A stretch of DNA of 64,000 nucleotides, taken from Psychromonas antarctica (GTDB lineage: Bacteria; Pseudomonadota; Gammaproteobacteria; Enterobacterales; Psychromonadaceae). Positions 38,111-48,921 of this stretch are shown here, piece after piece. The notes under the pieces are model-generated. The model made no database searches and was not told where the DNA came from. It was given only the letters and a program-made list of their open reading frames with translations. Position numbers and translations under genes: made by a program. Numbering within the stretch: position 1 is the first letter of the stretch; each line of letters begins with the position of its first letter. The stretch covers positions 1 through 64,000 of the forward strand of contig NZ_JAHNZV010000001.1 in NCBI RefSeq assembly GCF_022267535.1. Direction: 5' to 3'.

Positions 38111-40528
38111 ATGATTAAGCAATGTCTACTTACCTCTGCCCTGATAATCGGCGGCTGCTTCCCAGCGTTTGCGACTGCACAGCCATTTACGATTTCTGAT
38201 TTACAGTTTGAAGGTTTACAGCGTGTTACTTTAGGCGCTGCCTTGTTAAGCTTACCCATTCGAGAAGGCGATAGTGTTGATGATTATGAATTGTCAAAAG
38301 CCATCAAAAAACTTTATGCCAGCAGCCATTTTGAATCAATCGAATTGGTTAGAAAAGGTGATGTTTTAATCTTTAAAGTTAAAGAGCGAGCAACGATTAG
38401 CAATGTTACCTTGGTGGGTAACAAAAAATTAACTGACGAGCAGATCCTTGACTCTTTAAAATCTTCCTCAATACAAGCGGGTGAAACCTTAGACAGAACA
38501 ACCCTCGCCGGTATTGGTAAAAATTTAGAAAACTTTTACCATAGTGTCGGTAAATATAGCGCCCAAGTTGAAACTATTGTTACAACCCTACCTCGTAACC
38601 GTGCTTCTATTCAGTTTGTTTTTCATGAAGGCTTGACGGCAAAAATTGAACAGATAAATATTATTGGGAATAACGTTTTTTCAGATCAGCAACTGTTAAA
38701 ACGATTAACACTTGCCGATTCGGGTGGCTGGTGGGACTTTTTTGCGGATGATAACTATCAAAAACAAAAATTAGCGGCTGATTTAGAAGTGATCAAAAGT
38801 TATTACTTAGATCGCGGTTATATTCGTTTCAAAATTGCAGATACACAAGTTTCATTAACACCGAATAAAAAAGCGGTTTATGTTACGGTTAATGTAGAAG
38901 AGGGGGGGATCTATAAAATAGGCGATGTGAAATTTATCGGTAACCTCTTAGATAATGATGCTGAAATAGCTTCCTTGGTCCCTTTTGCAAGTGGTGATAT
39001 TTATGCTGCATCAGACATAGCGGCTACTGAGCAAAATATTCGCAAATTCTTTGGTCGCTTAGGTTATGCCTATCCAGAGATAGTTACTTATCCAGAAATT
39101 GATGATGAAAGCAAGACTGTAATGGTTAATTTCTCCATTGATCCAGGGCAACGTGGGTATGTTCGCAACATCAATATTTCAGGTAATACTACAACTAAAG
39201 ATGTTGTCTTACGCCGAGAAATGCGGCAAATGGAAGGTGGATGGTTATCAAGCGAAAGCATTGAAACCTCTAAGGAACGTTTAAATCGTTTAGGTTTTTT
39301 CTCGAAAGTTGATCTGACGACTGAAAGAATCAGTGATGATTTAGTGGATATAAATGTTAACGTTGAAGAGCAAGCTTCCGGATCATTTAATGCCGGCGTA
39401 GGATTTGGTACCGAATCAGGACTCAGCTTGACGGCGGGAATTCAGCAAAATAACTTCCTCGGTTCAGGTGATAAAGTCGGTTTTGAAGCGAAAACTAACC
39501 AATATAGCTTAAGTGCAAATATCAACTATACCACCCCTTATTTAACTAAAGATGGAGTGAGCGGCGGCGGGCGAATTTTTTATGATAAATTTGAAGCGGG
39601 CCAAGCAAACATTGTCGATTACACTAACACCACTTATGGGTTGCGTTTAGATGTCGGATTTCCTGTCAACGAAACAAACCGTTTAGGGTTTAGTCTGGGG
39701 TGGGAAAACAACGGTATTTCACAACTTAAATCCTATGAGCAGTTAAAACAGTTCTGGCGGATTTACGCTTCGCAATTAGACTCTTCTGGTTCGGTCGATT
39801 TCCAAAACTTTGATATATCTTTAAAGTGGACAAAAAACAATCTTGATAAGGGGCAGTTAGCGACACAAGGTATGAAACATACACTGTGGACAAAAGTGAC
39901 CATCCCAGGTTCCGATTTACAATACTTCAAAGTAAATTTTGATTTTATGAATTATCAACGTATTACAGATGATGGTGATTGGACTACCTTGATCAGAGCT
40001 TCTGCTGGTTATGGGAATGGTTATGGTCAATTTGAAGGCAATGATCAAATCTTGCCTTTCTTTGAAAATTACTATGCAGGCGGTTACCGTACGATACGAG
40101 GTTTTGCAAGTAATACTGTTGGTCCTCGCGCTATGTATGTTAGTGATGCTGGTAATAGTAGTATGGCACTAACCAATAGCGCGGTAGGCGGAAACGCAAA
40201 ATACACGCTCAGTGGAGAGTTGATTTTCCCTGTGCCATTTTTAGATGAGGCCTATACAAGGCAAGTTCGTAGCAGTATATTTATTGATGCGGGTGAAGTA
40301 TGGGATACCGAATTTAATTATAATAATTACAGCCAAATGGGGTGTTCATATAATTGTGAATATTTTGGTGATTACTCAAAACCAGGTAGAATACGTGCTT
40401 CAGTAGGCACACAAATTACTTGGGTCTCGCCGATGGGACCTCTGATTTTTACCCTCGCGCTGCCGTTAAAAGAGTACGAAGGGGATGTTACGGAGGTGTT
40501 CTCATTTAATATTGGTCAAACATTCTGA
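38111..40528 (+). CDS. bamA: Outer-membrane assembly factor BamA
   Basis: Start at 38111 is chosen because it opens a signal peptide (MIKQCLLTSALIIGG..FATA); a GTG eight codons earlier overlaps the AAAGGA site. The 805-residue product has five POTRA repeats (from FTISDLQFEGLQRV) and a 16-strand barrel with the lid-lock motif region YYAGGYRTIRGFASNTVGPR and a C-terminal FNIGQTF. It inserts barrel proteins into the outer membrane. The 200-bp upstream gap has only a weak hairpin. Confidence 0.97.
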   Translation: MIKQCLLTSALIIGGCFPAFATAQPFTISDLQFEGLQRVTLGAALLSLPIREGDSVDDYELSKAIKKLYASSHFESIELVRKGDVLIFKVKERATISNVTLVGNKKLTDEQILDSLKSSSIQAGETLDRTTLAGIGKNLENFYHSVGKYSAQVETIVTTLPRNRASIQFVFHEGLTAKIEQINIIGNNVFSDQQLLKRLTLADSGGWWDFFADDNYQKQKLAADLEVIKSYYLDRGYIRFKIADTQVSLTPNKKAVYVTVNVEEGGIYKIGDVKFIGNLLDNDAEIASLVPFASGDIYAASDIAATEQNIRKFFGRLGYAYPEIVTYPEIDDESKTVMVNFSIDPGQRGYVRNINISGNTTTKDVVLRREMRQMEGGWLSSESIETSKERLNRLGFFSKVDLTTERISDDLVDINVNVEEQASGSFNAGVGFGTESGLSLTAGIQQNNFLGSGDKVGFEAKTNQYSLSANINYTTPYLTKDGVSGGGRIFYDKFEAGQANIVDYTNTTYGLRLDVGFPVNETNRLGFSLGWENNGISQLKSYEQLKQFWRIYASQLDSSGSVDFQNFDISLKWTKNNLDKGQLATQGMKHTLWTKVTIPGSDLQYFKVNFDFMNYQRITDDGDWTTLIRASAGYGNGYGQFEGNDQILPFFENYYAGGYRTIRGFASNTVGPRAMYVSDAGNSSMALTNSAVGGNAKYTLSGELIFPVPFLDEAYTRQVRSSIFIDAGEVWDTEFNYNNYSQMGCSYNCEYFGDYSKPGRIRASVGTQITWVSPMGPLIFTLALPLKEYEGDVTEVFSFNIGQTF

Positions 40529-40636
40529 TTTTTTATAGATACAATTACCAGCAGTTAAACAGCATTAGTATATTAACTATGTTTAGCGTTTAGCAACTTT
40601 ATTAACACATTACCTTTTATATTATGGAGTTACAAA

Positions 40637-41149
40637 ATGAAGACCTTGTTTAAAGTAGTTACACTTACAGTTGCATTAGTCTCGCTTTCTACAGCAAATG
40701 CGGCGCAAGAAGCACAAAAAATAGGCGTGGTGTTCCCAACTAAAATTATACAACAGTCACCACAGCGTGAAAAAACCATAAAAAAATTAGAAAATGAATT
40801 CAAACCGCGTTATGAAGAAATACAAGGATTGGAAAAAGAGATAACTAAAATGCAGGCGACACTTGAACGCGATGGCGAAATGATGGCGCAGGGGGATGTA
40901 ACCAGTTTAAAACGTAAAATCGAAGTTAAACTATCTGAGTACAAATTAAAAGGTAAAGCATTTCAAGAAGATCAACGTCGTCGTCAAAGTGAAGAGCAGC
41001 AAAAAGCATTCATAACACTACGTGAAGTGATTAACGCCGTTGCCTTAGAAGAAGGATACGATGTTGTTTTAAATGGAGAGCAAATTGTTTATTCAAAACC
41101 AGCATTAGATATATCTGATATTGTCATTAAAGAAATCAGTAAAAAGTAG
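40637..41149 (+). CDS. skp: Periplasmic chaperone Skp (OmpH)
   Basis: The 170-residue protein has a signal peptide ending ANA-AQE, an IGVVFPTKIIQQSPQ start and a long Lys/Glu/Gln-rich helical arm, as in the jellyfish-shaped Skp trimer. It escorts unfolded outer-membrane proteins to BamA, its upstream neighbour. lpxD follows 8 bp later. Confidence 0.95.
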   Translation: MKTLFKVVTLTVALVSLSTANAAQEAQKIGVVFPTKIIQQSPQREKTIKKLENEFKPRYEEIQGLEKEITKMQATLERDGEMMAQGDVTSLKRKIEVKLSEYKLKGKAFQEDQRRRQSEEQQKAFITLREVINAVALEEGYDVVLNGEQIVYSKPALDISDIVIKEISKK

Positions 41150-41157
41150 ATTAAAAA

Positions 41158-42174
41158 ATGACATACACTTTATCTCAGTTAGCTGAACAATTAAACGCCC
41201 AACTAATGGGCGATAAAAATCTTGTTTTACAACGTTTGGCTACATTTTCTCAGGCCGGACCGGGTGATATTACTTTTGTTTCTGATAAAAAATTACTCAC
41301 CCAGTTGGCCGATTGTAATGCAAGTGCTATTGTTTTGCCCACTGCTTTGCAAACGAGTTATCAAGGCAATGCGCTGTTTATGGACAACCCTTATGTTGGT
41401 TATGCATTATTAGCAAAAATTTTTGATAATACACCGAATCTATCTGCCGGTATTGCGACTTCGGCTGTGATCCATGAAACAGCCGAAATTGGTGAAAATG
41501 TCGCCATTGCGGCGCATGTCGTTATCGGAGCGGGTGTTAAAATCGCTGCTAACTGTCAGATCTTAGCGAACGTAGTGATTGGAGAAAATTCAAGGGTTGG
41601 AGAGCAGTCCAAAATTTATCCAAATGTCACTGTCTATCATCACTGTCAAATAGGCAAACGTTGCATTGTCCATGCAAATAGTGTGATTGGGTCAGATGGT
41701 TTTGGTAATGCGCCTTATCAAGGGACTTGGGTGAAAATACCACAAATAGGTCGAGTCCAAATTGGTGATGATGTTGAAATTGGCTCATCAACTACGATTG
41801 ACCGCGGTGCAATAGCAGACACTATTATTGCTGATGGCGTGAAAATTGATAACCAGTGTCAAATTGCGCATAATGTCACTATCGGTGCGCATACAGCGAT
41901 TGCTGGCGGTTCTAATATTGCGGGCAGCACACAAATTGGTACGCATTGTATTATTGGCGGCTCAGTGGCAATGAACGGCCACTTAACTATCACTGATAAT
42001 GTCGTTATCACTGGCGATAGTATGGTGATGCGCAGCATTGATAAAGCAGGTGTTTATTCGTCTGGTGTACCAGCACAAAAAAACCGAGCTTGGCGTAAAA
42101 CAACTGCACTCACGTTAAAAATAAGTGATTTATTCAAACGTGTTAAAGAACTCGAAAAACAACTTAAAGATTAA
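41158..42174 (+). CDS. lpxD: UDP-3-O-(3-hydroxyacyl)glucosamine N-acyltransferase LpxD
   Basis: The 338-residue protein has an N-terminal uridine-binding domain and a left-handed beta helix of hexapeptide repeats (residues about 100-300, with SVIGSDGFGNAPYQG and catalytic His in QIAHNVTIG). It adds the N-linked acyl chain in lipid A synthesis. Confidence 0.97.
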   Translation: MTYTLSQLAEQLNAQLMGDKNLVLQRLATFSQAGPGDITFVSDKKLLTQLADCNASAIVLPTALQTSYQGNALFMDNPYVGYALLAKIFDNTPNLSAGIATSAVIHETAEIGENVAIAAHVVIGAGVKIAANCQILANVVIGENSRVGEQSKIYPNVTVYHHCQIGKRCIVHANSVIGSDGFGNAPYQGTWVKIPQIGRVQIGDDVEIGSSTTIDRGAIADTIIADGVKIDNQCQIAHNVTIGAHTAIAGGSNIAGSTQIGTHCIIGGSVAMNGHLTITDNVVITGDSMVMRSIDKAGVYSSGVPAQKNRAWRKTTALTLKISDLFKRVKELEKQLKD

Positions 42175-42189
42175 ATAAAGGAACAGATC

Positions 42190-42642
42190 GTGAGTAACGA
42201 ATTAAATTCATTAGATATTAAAGAGATCATGGATCTCTTACCACATCGCTACCCATTTTTATTAGTCGATCGTGTATTAGATTATGTTCCAGGTAAAACC
42301 TTGCATGCAGTTAAGAATATTTCCTTTAATGAGCCGCAATTTCAAGGTCATTTTCCGGGCACACCGGTTTTTCCTGGTGTGATGATTATTGAAGCATTGG
42401 CACAAGCTACTGGTATTTTGGCGTTCGCAACCTACGGAAAGCCCGCCGAAAATGAACTTTATTTTTTGGCCTCTATCGATAAAGTCCGTTTTCGTAAACC
42501 GGTAGTACCGGGTGACGTGTTGCACCTTGAAGTTATCTATTTAAAAGAGCGTCGCGGCATGGGTAAATTTGAGTGTGTGGCGAAAATAGACGGGGAAATA
42601 GCTTGTCAGGCGATGATTATGTGCGCAAGAAGAGAGATTTAA
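42190..42642 (+). CDS. fabZ: 3-hydroxyacyl-ACP dehydratase FabZ
   Basis: The 150-residue hot-dog-fold enzyme has [14 protein letters not shown] with the catalytic His, and [20 protein letters not shown] with the catalytic Glu. It dehydrates 3-hydroxyacyl-ACP in fatty acid synthesis and competes with LpxA/LpxD for the same substrate pool. GTG start after AAAGGAACAG; the stop shares one base with the lpxA start. Confidence 0.97.
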   Translation: MSNELNSLDIKEIMDLLPHRYPFLLVDRVLDYVPGKTLHAVKNISFNEPQFQGHFPGTPVFPGVMIIEALAQATGILAFATYGKPAENELYFLASIDKVRFRKPVVPGDVLHLEVIYLKERRGMGKFECVAKIDGEIACQAMIMCARREI

Positions 42643-43430
42643 TGACGAATTCAACAGCTCGGATTCACCCAACCGCAATAGTGCATGAAAATGCGCTGAT
42701 AGGTGAAAATGTAGAAATTGGTCCCTATACCGTCATCGGCGATCGAGTAGAAATTGGTGATAACTGTTGGATCGCACCACATGTTGTTATCAAAGGCCCC
42801 ACTAAAATGGGTAAAGGTAATAAGATTTATCAATTCTCCTCAATTGGTGAAGATTGCCAAGATCTTAAATATAATGGTGAAGAAACTTTTTTGGTCATTG
42901 GTGACAATAACGTTTTTCGTGAGAGCTGTACGATCCATCGTGGCACCGCACAGGATCAGGGAACAACACGCATCGGTAATAATAACTTACTGATGGCCTA
43001 TGTGCATGTTGCACATGATTGTATTCTTGGTGACCATATTATCTTGTCAAATAATGCCACCTTAGCTGGACATACCAAGCTGGCCAATCACGTCATTATT
43101 GGCGGTCTTTCTGCGCTACACCAGTTCACCCGAGTTGGTGAGTATGCAATGGTGGGCGGTTGCTCGGCGGTCAATAAAGATATTCCACCTTATTTCTTGG
43201 CAACAGGCAATTATGCGCAGGCACAAGGCATTAATTCTGTGGGTTTAAAACGTCACGGATTCAGTAGTGCGGCGATTATGGAAATTAAACGAGCTTATAA
43301 AGTAATTTGCCGTCAGGGTAATACACTTGAAGAAGCTAAACAGGAGATTGCAGAAAAAATTGCAGACGCTCCTGAATTACAAATACTATATGATTTTATC
43401 TGTGCAGATAACCGCGGCATTGTCCGGTAG
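42642..43430 (+). CDS. lpxA: UDP-N-acetylglucosamine acyltransferase LpxA
   Basis: With the start at 42642 (TAATG coupling to fabZ) the product is 262 residues, the same as E. coli LpxA. A hexapeptide beta helix from [20 protein letters not shown], with [14 protein letters not shown] holding the catalytic His, and a C-terminal helical domain identify it. It catalyses the first step of lipid A synthesis. Confidence 0.97.
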   Translation: MTNSTARIHPTAIVHENALIGENVEIGPYTVIGDRVEIGDNCWIAPHVVIKGPTKMGKGNKIYQFSSIGEDCQDLKYNGEETFLVIGDNNVFRESCTIHRGTAQDQGTTRIGNNNLLMAYVHVAHDCILGDHIILSNNATLAGHTKLANHVIIGGLSALHQFTRVGEYAMVGGCSAVNKDIPPYFLATGNYAQAQGINSVGLKRHGFSSAAIMEIKRAYKVICRQGNTLEEAKQEIAEKIADAPELQILYDFICADNRGIVR

Positions 43431-43463
43431 AGGTAGTTTGCGCATAGTCAATTAATTTTATTT

Positions 43464-43492
43464 AAAAAAGGCTCATTAGAGCCTTTTTTTTT
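43464..43492 (+). terminator. Terminator between lpxA and lpxB
   Basis: AAAAAAGGCTC-atta-GAGCCTTTTTTTT forms an intrinsic terminator with A and T tracts on both sides, so it could work in either direction. lpxB starts only 15 bp later, so read-through or an extra promoter is needed for lpxB. Confidence 0.88.
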
Positions 43493-43506
43493 AAGGCAAA
43501 TTAGAG

Positions 43507-44649
43507 ATGAATAAACCATTAAGAATTGGCCTGATTGCTGGTGAAGCATCCGGCGATATTTTGGGTGAAGGGTTGATTAAAGCTTTAAAGCTGCATTATC
43601 CAGATGCCATCTTTGAAGGCATAGCTGGGCCTAAGATGATAGCGCAAGGCTGCCATGCGTTGTACCCGCTTGAAGCTTTGTCGGTGATGGGGTTTGCCGA
43701 AGTAATCGGCAAGTTACGCAGTATATTACGTATTCGGCGCGCTATTGTTAAGCATTTTATTGCGACTCCCCCGGATATTTTTATAGGTATTGATGCGCCG
43801 GATTTTAATATCACTGTTGAACTTAAATTAAAACAGCATAATATAAAAACGATCCATTATGTCAGTCCTTCAGTCTGGGCCTGGAAGCAGTGGCGCATTC
43901 ATAAAATAGCTCGTGCGACCGACCTAGTGCTAGCGTTTCTGCCATTTGAAAAAGCGTTTTATGATAAATTTAATGTACCTTGCCAGTTTGTTGGTCATAC
44001 ACTGGCGGATCAATTGCCATTAGTGCCTGAAAAGTCAGTTGCGCGTCAGAAATTAGGGCTGCCGTTGGGGGATAAACTGTTAGCCGTATTACCCGGCAGC
44101 CGTAAAGCGGAAGTTGAGATGCTGGGACCGATCTTTTTGCAAGCCGCCGCTATTATCAGTGAGCAATATCCCACCCTAAAATTTATTGTCCCGATGGTCA
44201 ATAAGGCGCGTAAAAAACAGTTTTTAGCCCAGCAACAACAGTATGCGCCGAATCTGCCTTTGCTCGTTTTTGATGGCGAAGCAAGCGCTGTTTTACAGTC
44301 TGCCGATACTGTGCTTTTGGCATCTGGTACCGCTGCGCTTGAAGCTATGTTGGCAAAAGCACCGATGGTGGTGGCCTATAAAGTGAAGCCAATTACTTAC
44401 ATTATTGCTAAATCACTGTCCAATATAAAATACACTTCATTACCTAATTTAATTGCTAATAAAGAGGTCGTTAAAGAACTTAACCAGAATGATTGCACGG
44501 TCGACAATATAGTGACAGAGTTAAAACGGTTATTAGGCGAAGATAATAACGAAATTATTAAGACCTTTACCGAGTTGCATCAGCTGATAAAATGCGATGC
44601 CGATAGCAAAGCCGCCCAAGCTGTTGTTGATTTATTAGAATCCCGTTAA
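43507..44649 (+). CDS. lpxB: Lipid A disaccharide synthase LpxB
   Basis: The 380-residue GT19 enzyme has [21 protein letters not shown] at the start, [13 protein letters not shown] near 119, and [10 protein letters not shown] near 195. It joins UDP-diacylglucosamine and lipid X to form the lipid A disaccharide. rnhB follows 14 bp later. Confidence 0.97.
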   Translation: MNKPLRIGLIAGEASGDILGEGLIKALKLHYPDAIFEGIAGPKMIAQGCHALYPLEALSVMGFAEVIGKLRSILRIRRAIVKHFIATPPDIFIGIDAPDFNITVELKLKQHNIKTIHYVSPSVWAWKQWRIHKIARATDLVLAFLPFEKAFYDKFNVPCQFVGHTLADQLPLVPEKSVARQKLGLPLGDKLLAVLPGSRKAEVEMLGPIFLQAAAIISEQYPTLKFIVPMVNKARKKQFLAQQQQYAPNLPLLVFDGEASAVLQSADTVLLASGTAALEAMLAKAPMVVAYKVKPITYIIAKSLSNIKYTSLPNLIANKEVVKELNQNDCTVDNIVTELKRLLGEDNNEIIKTFTELHQLIKCDADSKAAQAVVDLLESR

Positions 44650-44663
44650 ATGAGAAAGAGATA

Positions 44664-45278
44664 ATGAGTAAGTTAAAAAGTGATTTTGCAGATATAATTT
44701 ATCCCGATTTTGATTTAATCGCGGGTGTAGATGAAGTTGGGCGTGGTCCTTTGGTGGGGGATGTGGTCACTGCCGCGGTAATTTTAGATGCAAATAATCC
44801 CATCGAAGGGCTAACCGATTCAAAAAAACTCAGTGAAAAAAAACGCGAGTTTCTATTTGAGCAGATTCATGAAAAAGCGCTTTGTGTTGCGGTGGGACGC
44901 GCTTCGCCAGAAGAAATTGATAAGCTTAATATATTGCATGCCACTATGCTGGCAATGCAGCGCGCAGTTGATAAGCTTGCCATTGTTCCGGAATTTGTTT
45001 TTATCGATGGCAACCGCTGTCCTACACTCGTTATGCCATGTGAAGCCGTTGTTAAAGGCGACTTACGTGTTGCTGAAATCAGCGCCGCCTCAATTATTGC
45101 TAAAGTGACGCGTGATCGCGAGATGCTTGTATTGGATAAAAAATATCCCCATTATGGGTTTGCCCAACACAAGGGCTATCCGACAAAAGCACATTTTGAT
45201 GCATTACAAAAGTATGGCGCTATCCCGGAGCATCGTAAAAGTTTTAAACCCGTTAAGAAAGTATTGGGGATGTTATAA
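44664..45278 (+). CDS. rnhB: Ribonuclease HII
   Basis: The 204-residue enzyme has the RNase HII metal site: [17 protein letters not shown] with Asp and Glu, FIDGNRCP, and [21 protein letters not shown]. It removes misincorporated ribonucleotides and RNA from DNA. The lpxB-rnhB-dnaE order matches E. coli. Confidence 0.97.
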   Translation: MSKLKSDFADIIYPDFDLIAGVDEVGRGPLVGDVVTAAVILDANNPIEGLTDSKKLSEKKREFLFEQIHEKALCVAVGRASPEEIDKLNILHATMLAMQRAVDKLAIVPEFVFIDGNRCPTLVMPCEAVVKGDLRVAEISAASIIAKVTRDREMLVLDKKYPHYGFAQHKGYPTKAHFDALQKYGAIPEHRKSFKPVKKVLGML

Positions 45279-45339
45279 AAATTCGCCAAAAAAGATGAAC
45301 AAAAAAGTAAGATAGTCAGTAATTATTAATTGAGATCCT

Positions 45340-48300
45340 ATGCCTGAAATGCAACAGATTAAAACAGCGTCAACCCCCAAGTTTATCCATCTACGGGTGC
45401 ATACTGATTATTCCATGGTGGATGGTTTAACTAAGATAAAGGGGTTAATTGCTAAAACTGCAGCAATGCAAATGCCCGCATTGGCCATCACGGATCAAAC
45501 TAATTTTTGCGGTCTGGTTAAGTTTTATGGTGCCGCCCATGGCGCTGGCATAAAACCGATTGTTGGTGCTGATTTTTGGATGCAGAGTGAACGTGTGGAA
45601 GGTGAGCAGTACCGCTTAACTGCACTGGCAATGGATAATGATGGTTATAAAAATGTAACCGAATTAATTTCTAAAGCTTATTTACGTGGCCATATTAGTG
45701 GTCGTGCGATTATCGATCAGGCGTGGTTAATCGAACATAATAAAGGCGTATTATTACTTTCGGGCGCAAAAGAAGGGGATTTGGGTAACGCCTTATTAAA
45801 AGGCCATCATCAGCTCGCGGAAGATATCACCGCTTTCTACCAATTGCATTTCCCTCAGCGTTACTATCTGGAATTGATCCGTACCAATCGACCGGATGAA
45901 GAAAACTACCTACATTTTGCGCTCAGCTGGGCGCAAAAATATCAGTTACCTGTTGTGGCCACCAACCAGGTTGTTTTTGCCGATAAAACTATGTTCGATG
46001 CTCACGAAATCCGAGTTTGCATTAATCAAGGATTTACCTTAGGTGATGATCGTCGTGCTAAAGAGTACAGTCCAGAGCAGTATCTTCGTAGTGAGCAGGA
46101 GATGTGCGAACTCTTTTCAGATATCCCTGAAGCACTGGAAAACAGTGTTGAAATAGCTAAACGCTGTAATGTCACACTGCGTTTAGGCGAATATTTTTTA
46201 CCGGACTTTCCTACCGGTGATATGTCGATTAATGATTTTTTCTGCACGGCTTCGCGTGAAGGGTTAGAGGCGCGCTTAGAATTTCTGTTTGATAAAAACT
46301 CTCCCGATTTTACTGCTATCCGTCAACCCTATGACGAGCGCTTGCAGATAGAATTAGATGTCATTAATAGCATGGGATTTCCTGGGTATTTCTTGATCGT
46401 GATGGAATTTATCCAGTGGAGCAAAGATAACAATATTCCGGTTGGACCCGGCCGTGGCTCAGGTGCGGGATCATTAGTCGCTTATGCGTTAAAAATAACC
46501 GACCTGGATCCGCTTGAATTGGAACTACTGTTCGAACGTTTTTTGAATCCTGAGCGTGTCTCAATGCCCGATTTTGATATCGATTTCTGCATGGATAGAC
46601 GTGATGAAGTAATCGATCACGTTGCCCAGTTATATGGACGCGAAGCGGTTTCACAGATCATCACTTTTGGGACCATGGCTGCCAAAGCGGTTATTCGCGA
46701 TGTTGGCCGTGTATTAGGGCATCCCTACGGTTTTGTTGACGGTATTTCCAAATTGGTACCACCAACGCCAGGCATGACTCTCGCAAAAGCGTTTGAAGAG
46801 GAACCTAGGCTTCACGACCGTTATAATGGCAGTGAAGAGGTACGCGCATTAATTGATATGTGCCGCACGCTAGAAGGTACTATTCGTAATGCGGGTAAAC
46901 ATGCTGGTGGTGTGGTTATCTCGCCGACCACTATTACTGACTTTGCACCGCTTTATTGTGATGAAACAGGCAACAATCCGGTGACTCAGTTTGATAAAAA
47001 TGATGTTGAATATGCTGGGTTGGTTAAATTTGACTTCTTAGGACTGCGCACACTGACTATTATTCAGTGGGCGCTGGATATGGCCAATGCACATAAGAAA
47101 ATACGCAACGAAGAGCCTATTTTTATTGAAAGAATCGATCTTACCGAGCCGGCCTGTTTTGAATTATTAAAACGCTATGAAACGACGGCTGTATTCCAGT
47201 TAGAGTCGCGTGGTATGAAGGATCTGATCCGCCGATTACAGCCCGATTCTTTTGAAGATATGATCGCGTTGGTGGCCTTATTTCGACCCGGTCCATTGCA
47301 ATCCGGCATGGTCGATAACTTTATCGAGCGTAAACATGGCCGTGAAGCGGTTTCCTACCCTGATGAAAAATGGCAGCATGATTCGTTAAAAGAGATTTTA
47401 GCGCCCACTTACGGCATTATTTTGTATCAAGAACAGGTTATGCAGATAGCGCAAGTCTTGTCTGGTTATACCCTAGGCGGCGCCGACATGCTACGCCGTG
47501 CAATGGGTAAGAAAAAACCAGAAGAGATGGCTAAACAACGTGCTGCCTTTGAAGAAGGTGCTGTTGGCAACGGCATTGATGGCGAACTGGCGATGAAGAT
47601 TTTTGATCTGGTGGAGAAGTTTGCCGGTTACGGATTTAATAAGTCGCATTCCGCTGCCTATGCATTAGTTTCTTATCAGACGTTGTGGATGAAAACTTTT
47701 TATCCTTCTTATTTTATGGCTGCGGTGATGTCCGCGGATATGGATAATACTGAGAAAATTGTTGTCTTAGTGGCTGAATGTCAAAGCATGGGATTGGTGC
47801 TTGGTCCGCCGGATGTAAATGAGGGACTGTTTAAATTTAATGTGGATATGGATCTGCGCATTGTTTACGGTATTGGCGCTGTAAAAGGTGTTGGCGAAGG
47901 TCCTGTTGATGCAATAATCGAAGCTCGAACGGCGGGGGGCAAGTTTAAAGATCTGTTTGATTTTTGTAACAGGATCGATCTTAAACGTTGTAATAAGCGC
48001 ATTTTGGAAAAACTTATTTTATCCGGTGCCTTAGATAAATTAGGGCCGCATCGTGCGGCGCTCATGGAAACCTTACCGGTCGCACTGCAGTCGGCTGTGC
48101 AGTACAAAAAAGCGGAAGCGTTTGGGCAATCTGATCTATTTGGAGTATTAACCACTGACAGTGAAGAGATTGCTGATAAATTTGCTTGTGTACTGCCATG
48201 GCCAGAAAAGAAATGGCTTGCAGGTGAAAAAGAAACCCTTGGTTTATATCTAACGGGCCATCCTATTAATCAATATGAGCCTCATCTTAAAGCTTTCTAT

Positions 48301-48858
48301 TGCACTAAATTGGCTGATCTTGTGGCCAATCGTCGTGGTCAAAATAGCCGTGTTGCCGGTCTGATCTTAAGTATGCGTGTAATGGTGACCAAAGCGGGCA
48401 AACGTATGGGCATTATCACTCTTGATGACAAAAGCTCACGCATGGAGATTACCGTTTTTGCAGATCTACTGGATCAGTATGAAACGTTATTAGTCGCTGA
48501 CAGTGTAATCGTGTTACAGGGACAGGTCAGTGAAGATTACTTTAATGGCGGTCTAAAAATGAATGCCCGCGAAGTGATGAGCATTGATCAGGCGCGCGAA
48601 CGCTTTGCTTCTAAATTACGTCTTACAATCAGTTACGAGCAGGTCGGTGAGGATTTTCAAACTTTATTAAATGACGCCTTGCAGCCGGCGATGGGCGGCT
48701 TATGCCCCGTTTTTATTGAATATAAAAATAAATACGCACAAACTGAATTGTCATTAGGGCGGGCTTGGTCTGTTACTCCCTGTGACGATTTGCTGTTTGC
48801 ATTGTCTGCTTTACTCGGCAAAGAGAATGTGACATTGCACTTTGAACATGTCAGTTAG
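45340..48858 (+). CDS. dnaE: DNA polymerase III alpha subunit
   Basis: The 1172-residue replicative polymerase has an N-terminal PHP domain ([16 protein letters not shown]), the polymerase core with catalytic Asp in [32 protein letters not shown], a tandem helix-hairpin-helix zone, and an OB domain near 1005-1080 ([20 protein letters not shown]). It is complete. A short tandem duplication spans its stop codon. Confidence 0.98.
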   Translation: MPEMQQIKTASTPKFIHLRVHTDYSMVDGLTKIKGLIAKTAAMQMPALAITDQTNFCGLVKFYGAAHGAGIKPIVGADFWMQSERVEGEQYRLTALAMDNDGYKNVTELISKAYLRGHISGRAIIDQAWLIEHNKGVLLLSGAKEGDLGNALLKGHHQLAEDITAFYQLHFPQRYYLELIRTNRPDEENYLHFALSWAQKYQLPVVATNQVVFADKTMFDAHEIRVCINQGFTLGDDRRAKEYSPEQYLRSEQEMCELFSDIPEALENSVEIAKRCNVTLRLGEYFLPDFPTGDMSINDFFCTASREGLEARLEFLFDKNSPDFTAIRQPYDERLQIELDVINSMGFPGYFLIVMEFIQWSKDNNIPVGPGRGSGAGSLVAYALKITDLDPLELELLFERFLNPERVSMPDFDIDFCMDRRDEVIDHVAQLYGREAVSQIITFGTMAAKAVIRDVGRVLGHPYGFVDGISKLVPPTPGMTLAKAFEEEPRLHDRYNGSEEVRALIDMCRTLEGTIRNAGKHAGGVVISPTTITDFAPLYCDETGNNPVTQFDKNDVEYAGLVKFDFLGLRTLTIIQWALDMANAHKKIRNEEPIFIERIDLTEPACFELLKRYETTAVFQLESRGMKDLIRRLQPDSFEDMIALVALFRPGPLQSGMVDNFIERKHGREAVSYPDEKWQHDSLKEILAPTYGIILYQEQVMQIAQVLSGYTLGGADMLRRAMGKKKPEEMAKQRAAFEEGAVGNGIDGELAMKIFDLVEKFAGYGFNKSHSAAYALVSYQTLWMKTFYPSYFMAAVMSADMDNTEKIVVLVAECQSMGLVLGPPDVNEGLFKFNVDMDLRIVYGIGAVKGVGEGPVDAIIEARTAGGKFKDLFDFCNRIDLKRCNKRILEKLILSGALDKLGPHRAALMETLPVALQSAVQYKKAEAFGQSDLFGVLTTDSEEIADKFACVLPWPEKKWLAGEKETLGLYLTGHPINQYEPHLKAFYCTKLADLVANRRGQNSRVAGLILSMRVMVTKAGKRMGIITLDDKSSRMEITVFADLLDQYETLLVADSVIVLQGQVSEDYFNGGLKMNAREVMSIDQARERFASKLRLTISYEQVGEDFQTLLNDALQPAMGGLCPVFIEYKNKYAQTELSLGRAWSVTPCDDLLFALSALLGKENVTLHFEHVS

Positions 48859-48879
48859 CTTTGATCATGTTAGTTATTT
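48842..48879 (+). repeat. 19-bp imperfect tandem duplication across the dnaE stop
   Basis: TTGAACATGTCAGTTAGCT (48842-48860) is followed directly by TTGATCATGTTAGTTATTT (48861-48879), with differences at a few positions. The first copy encodes the last residues of DnaE and its stop; the second is beyond it. A hairpin GAGAC-gtta-GTCTC follows at 48891-48904. Confidence 0.7.
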
Positions 48880-48921
48880 CTGTAGCAGCTGAGACGTTAG
48901 TCTCGTAAGGTTTGTTGTTTT

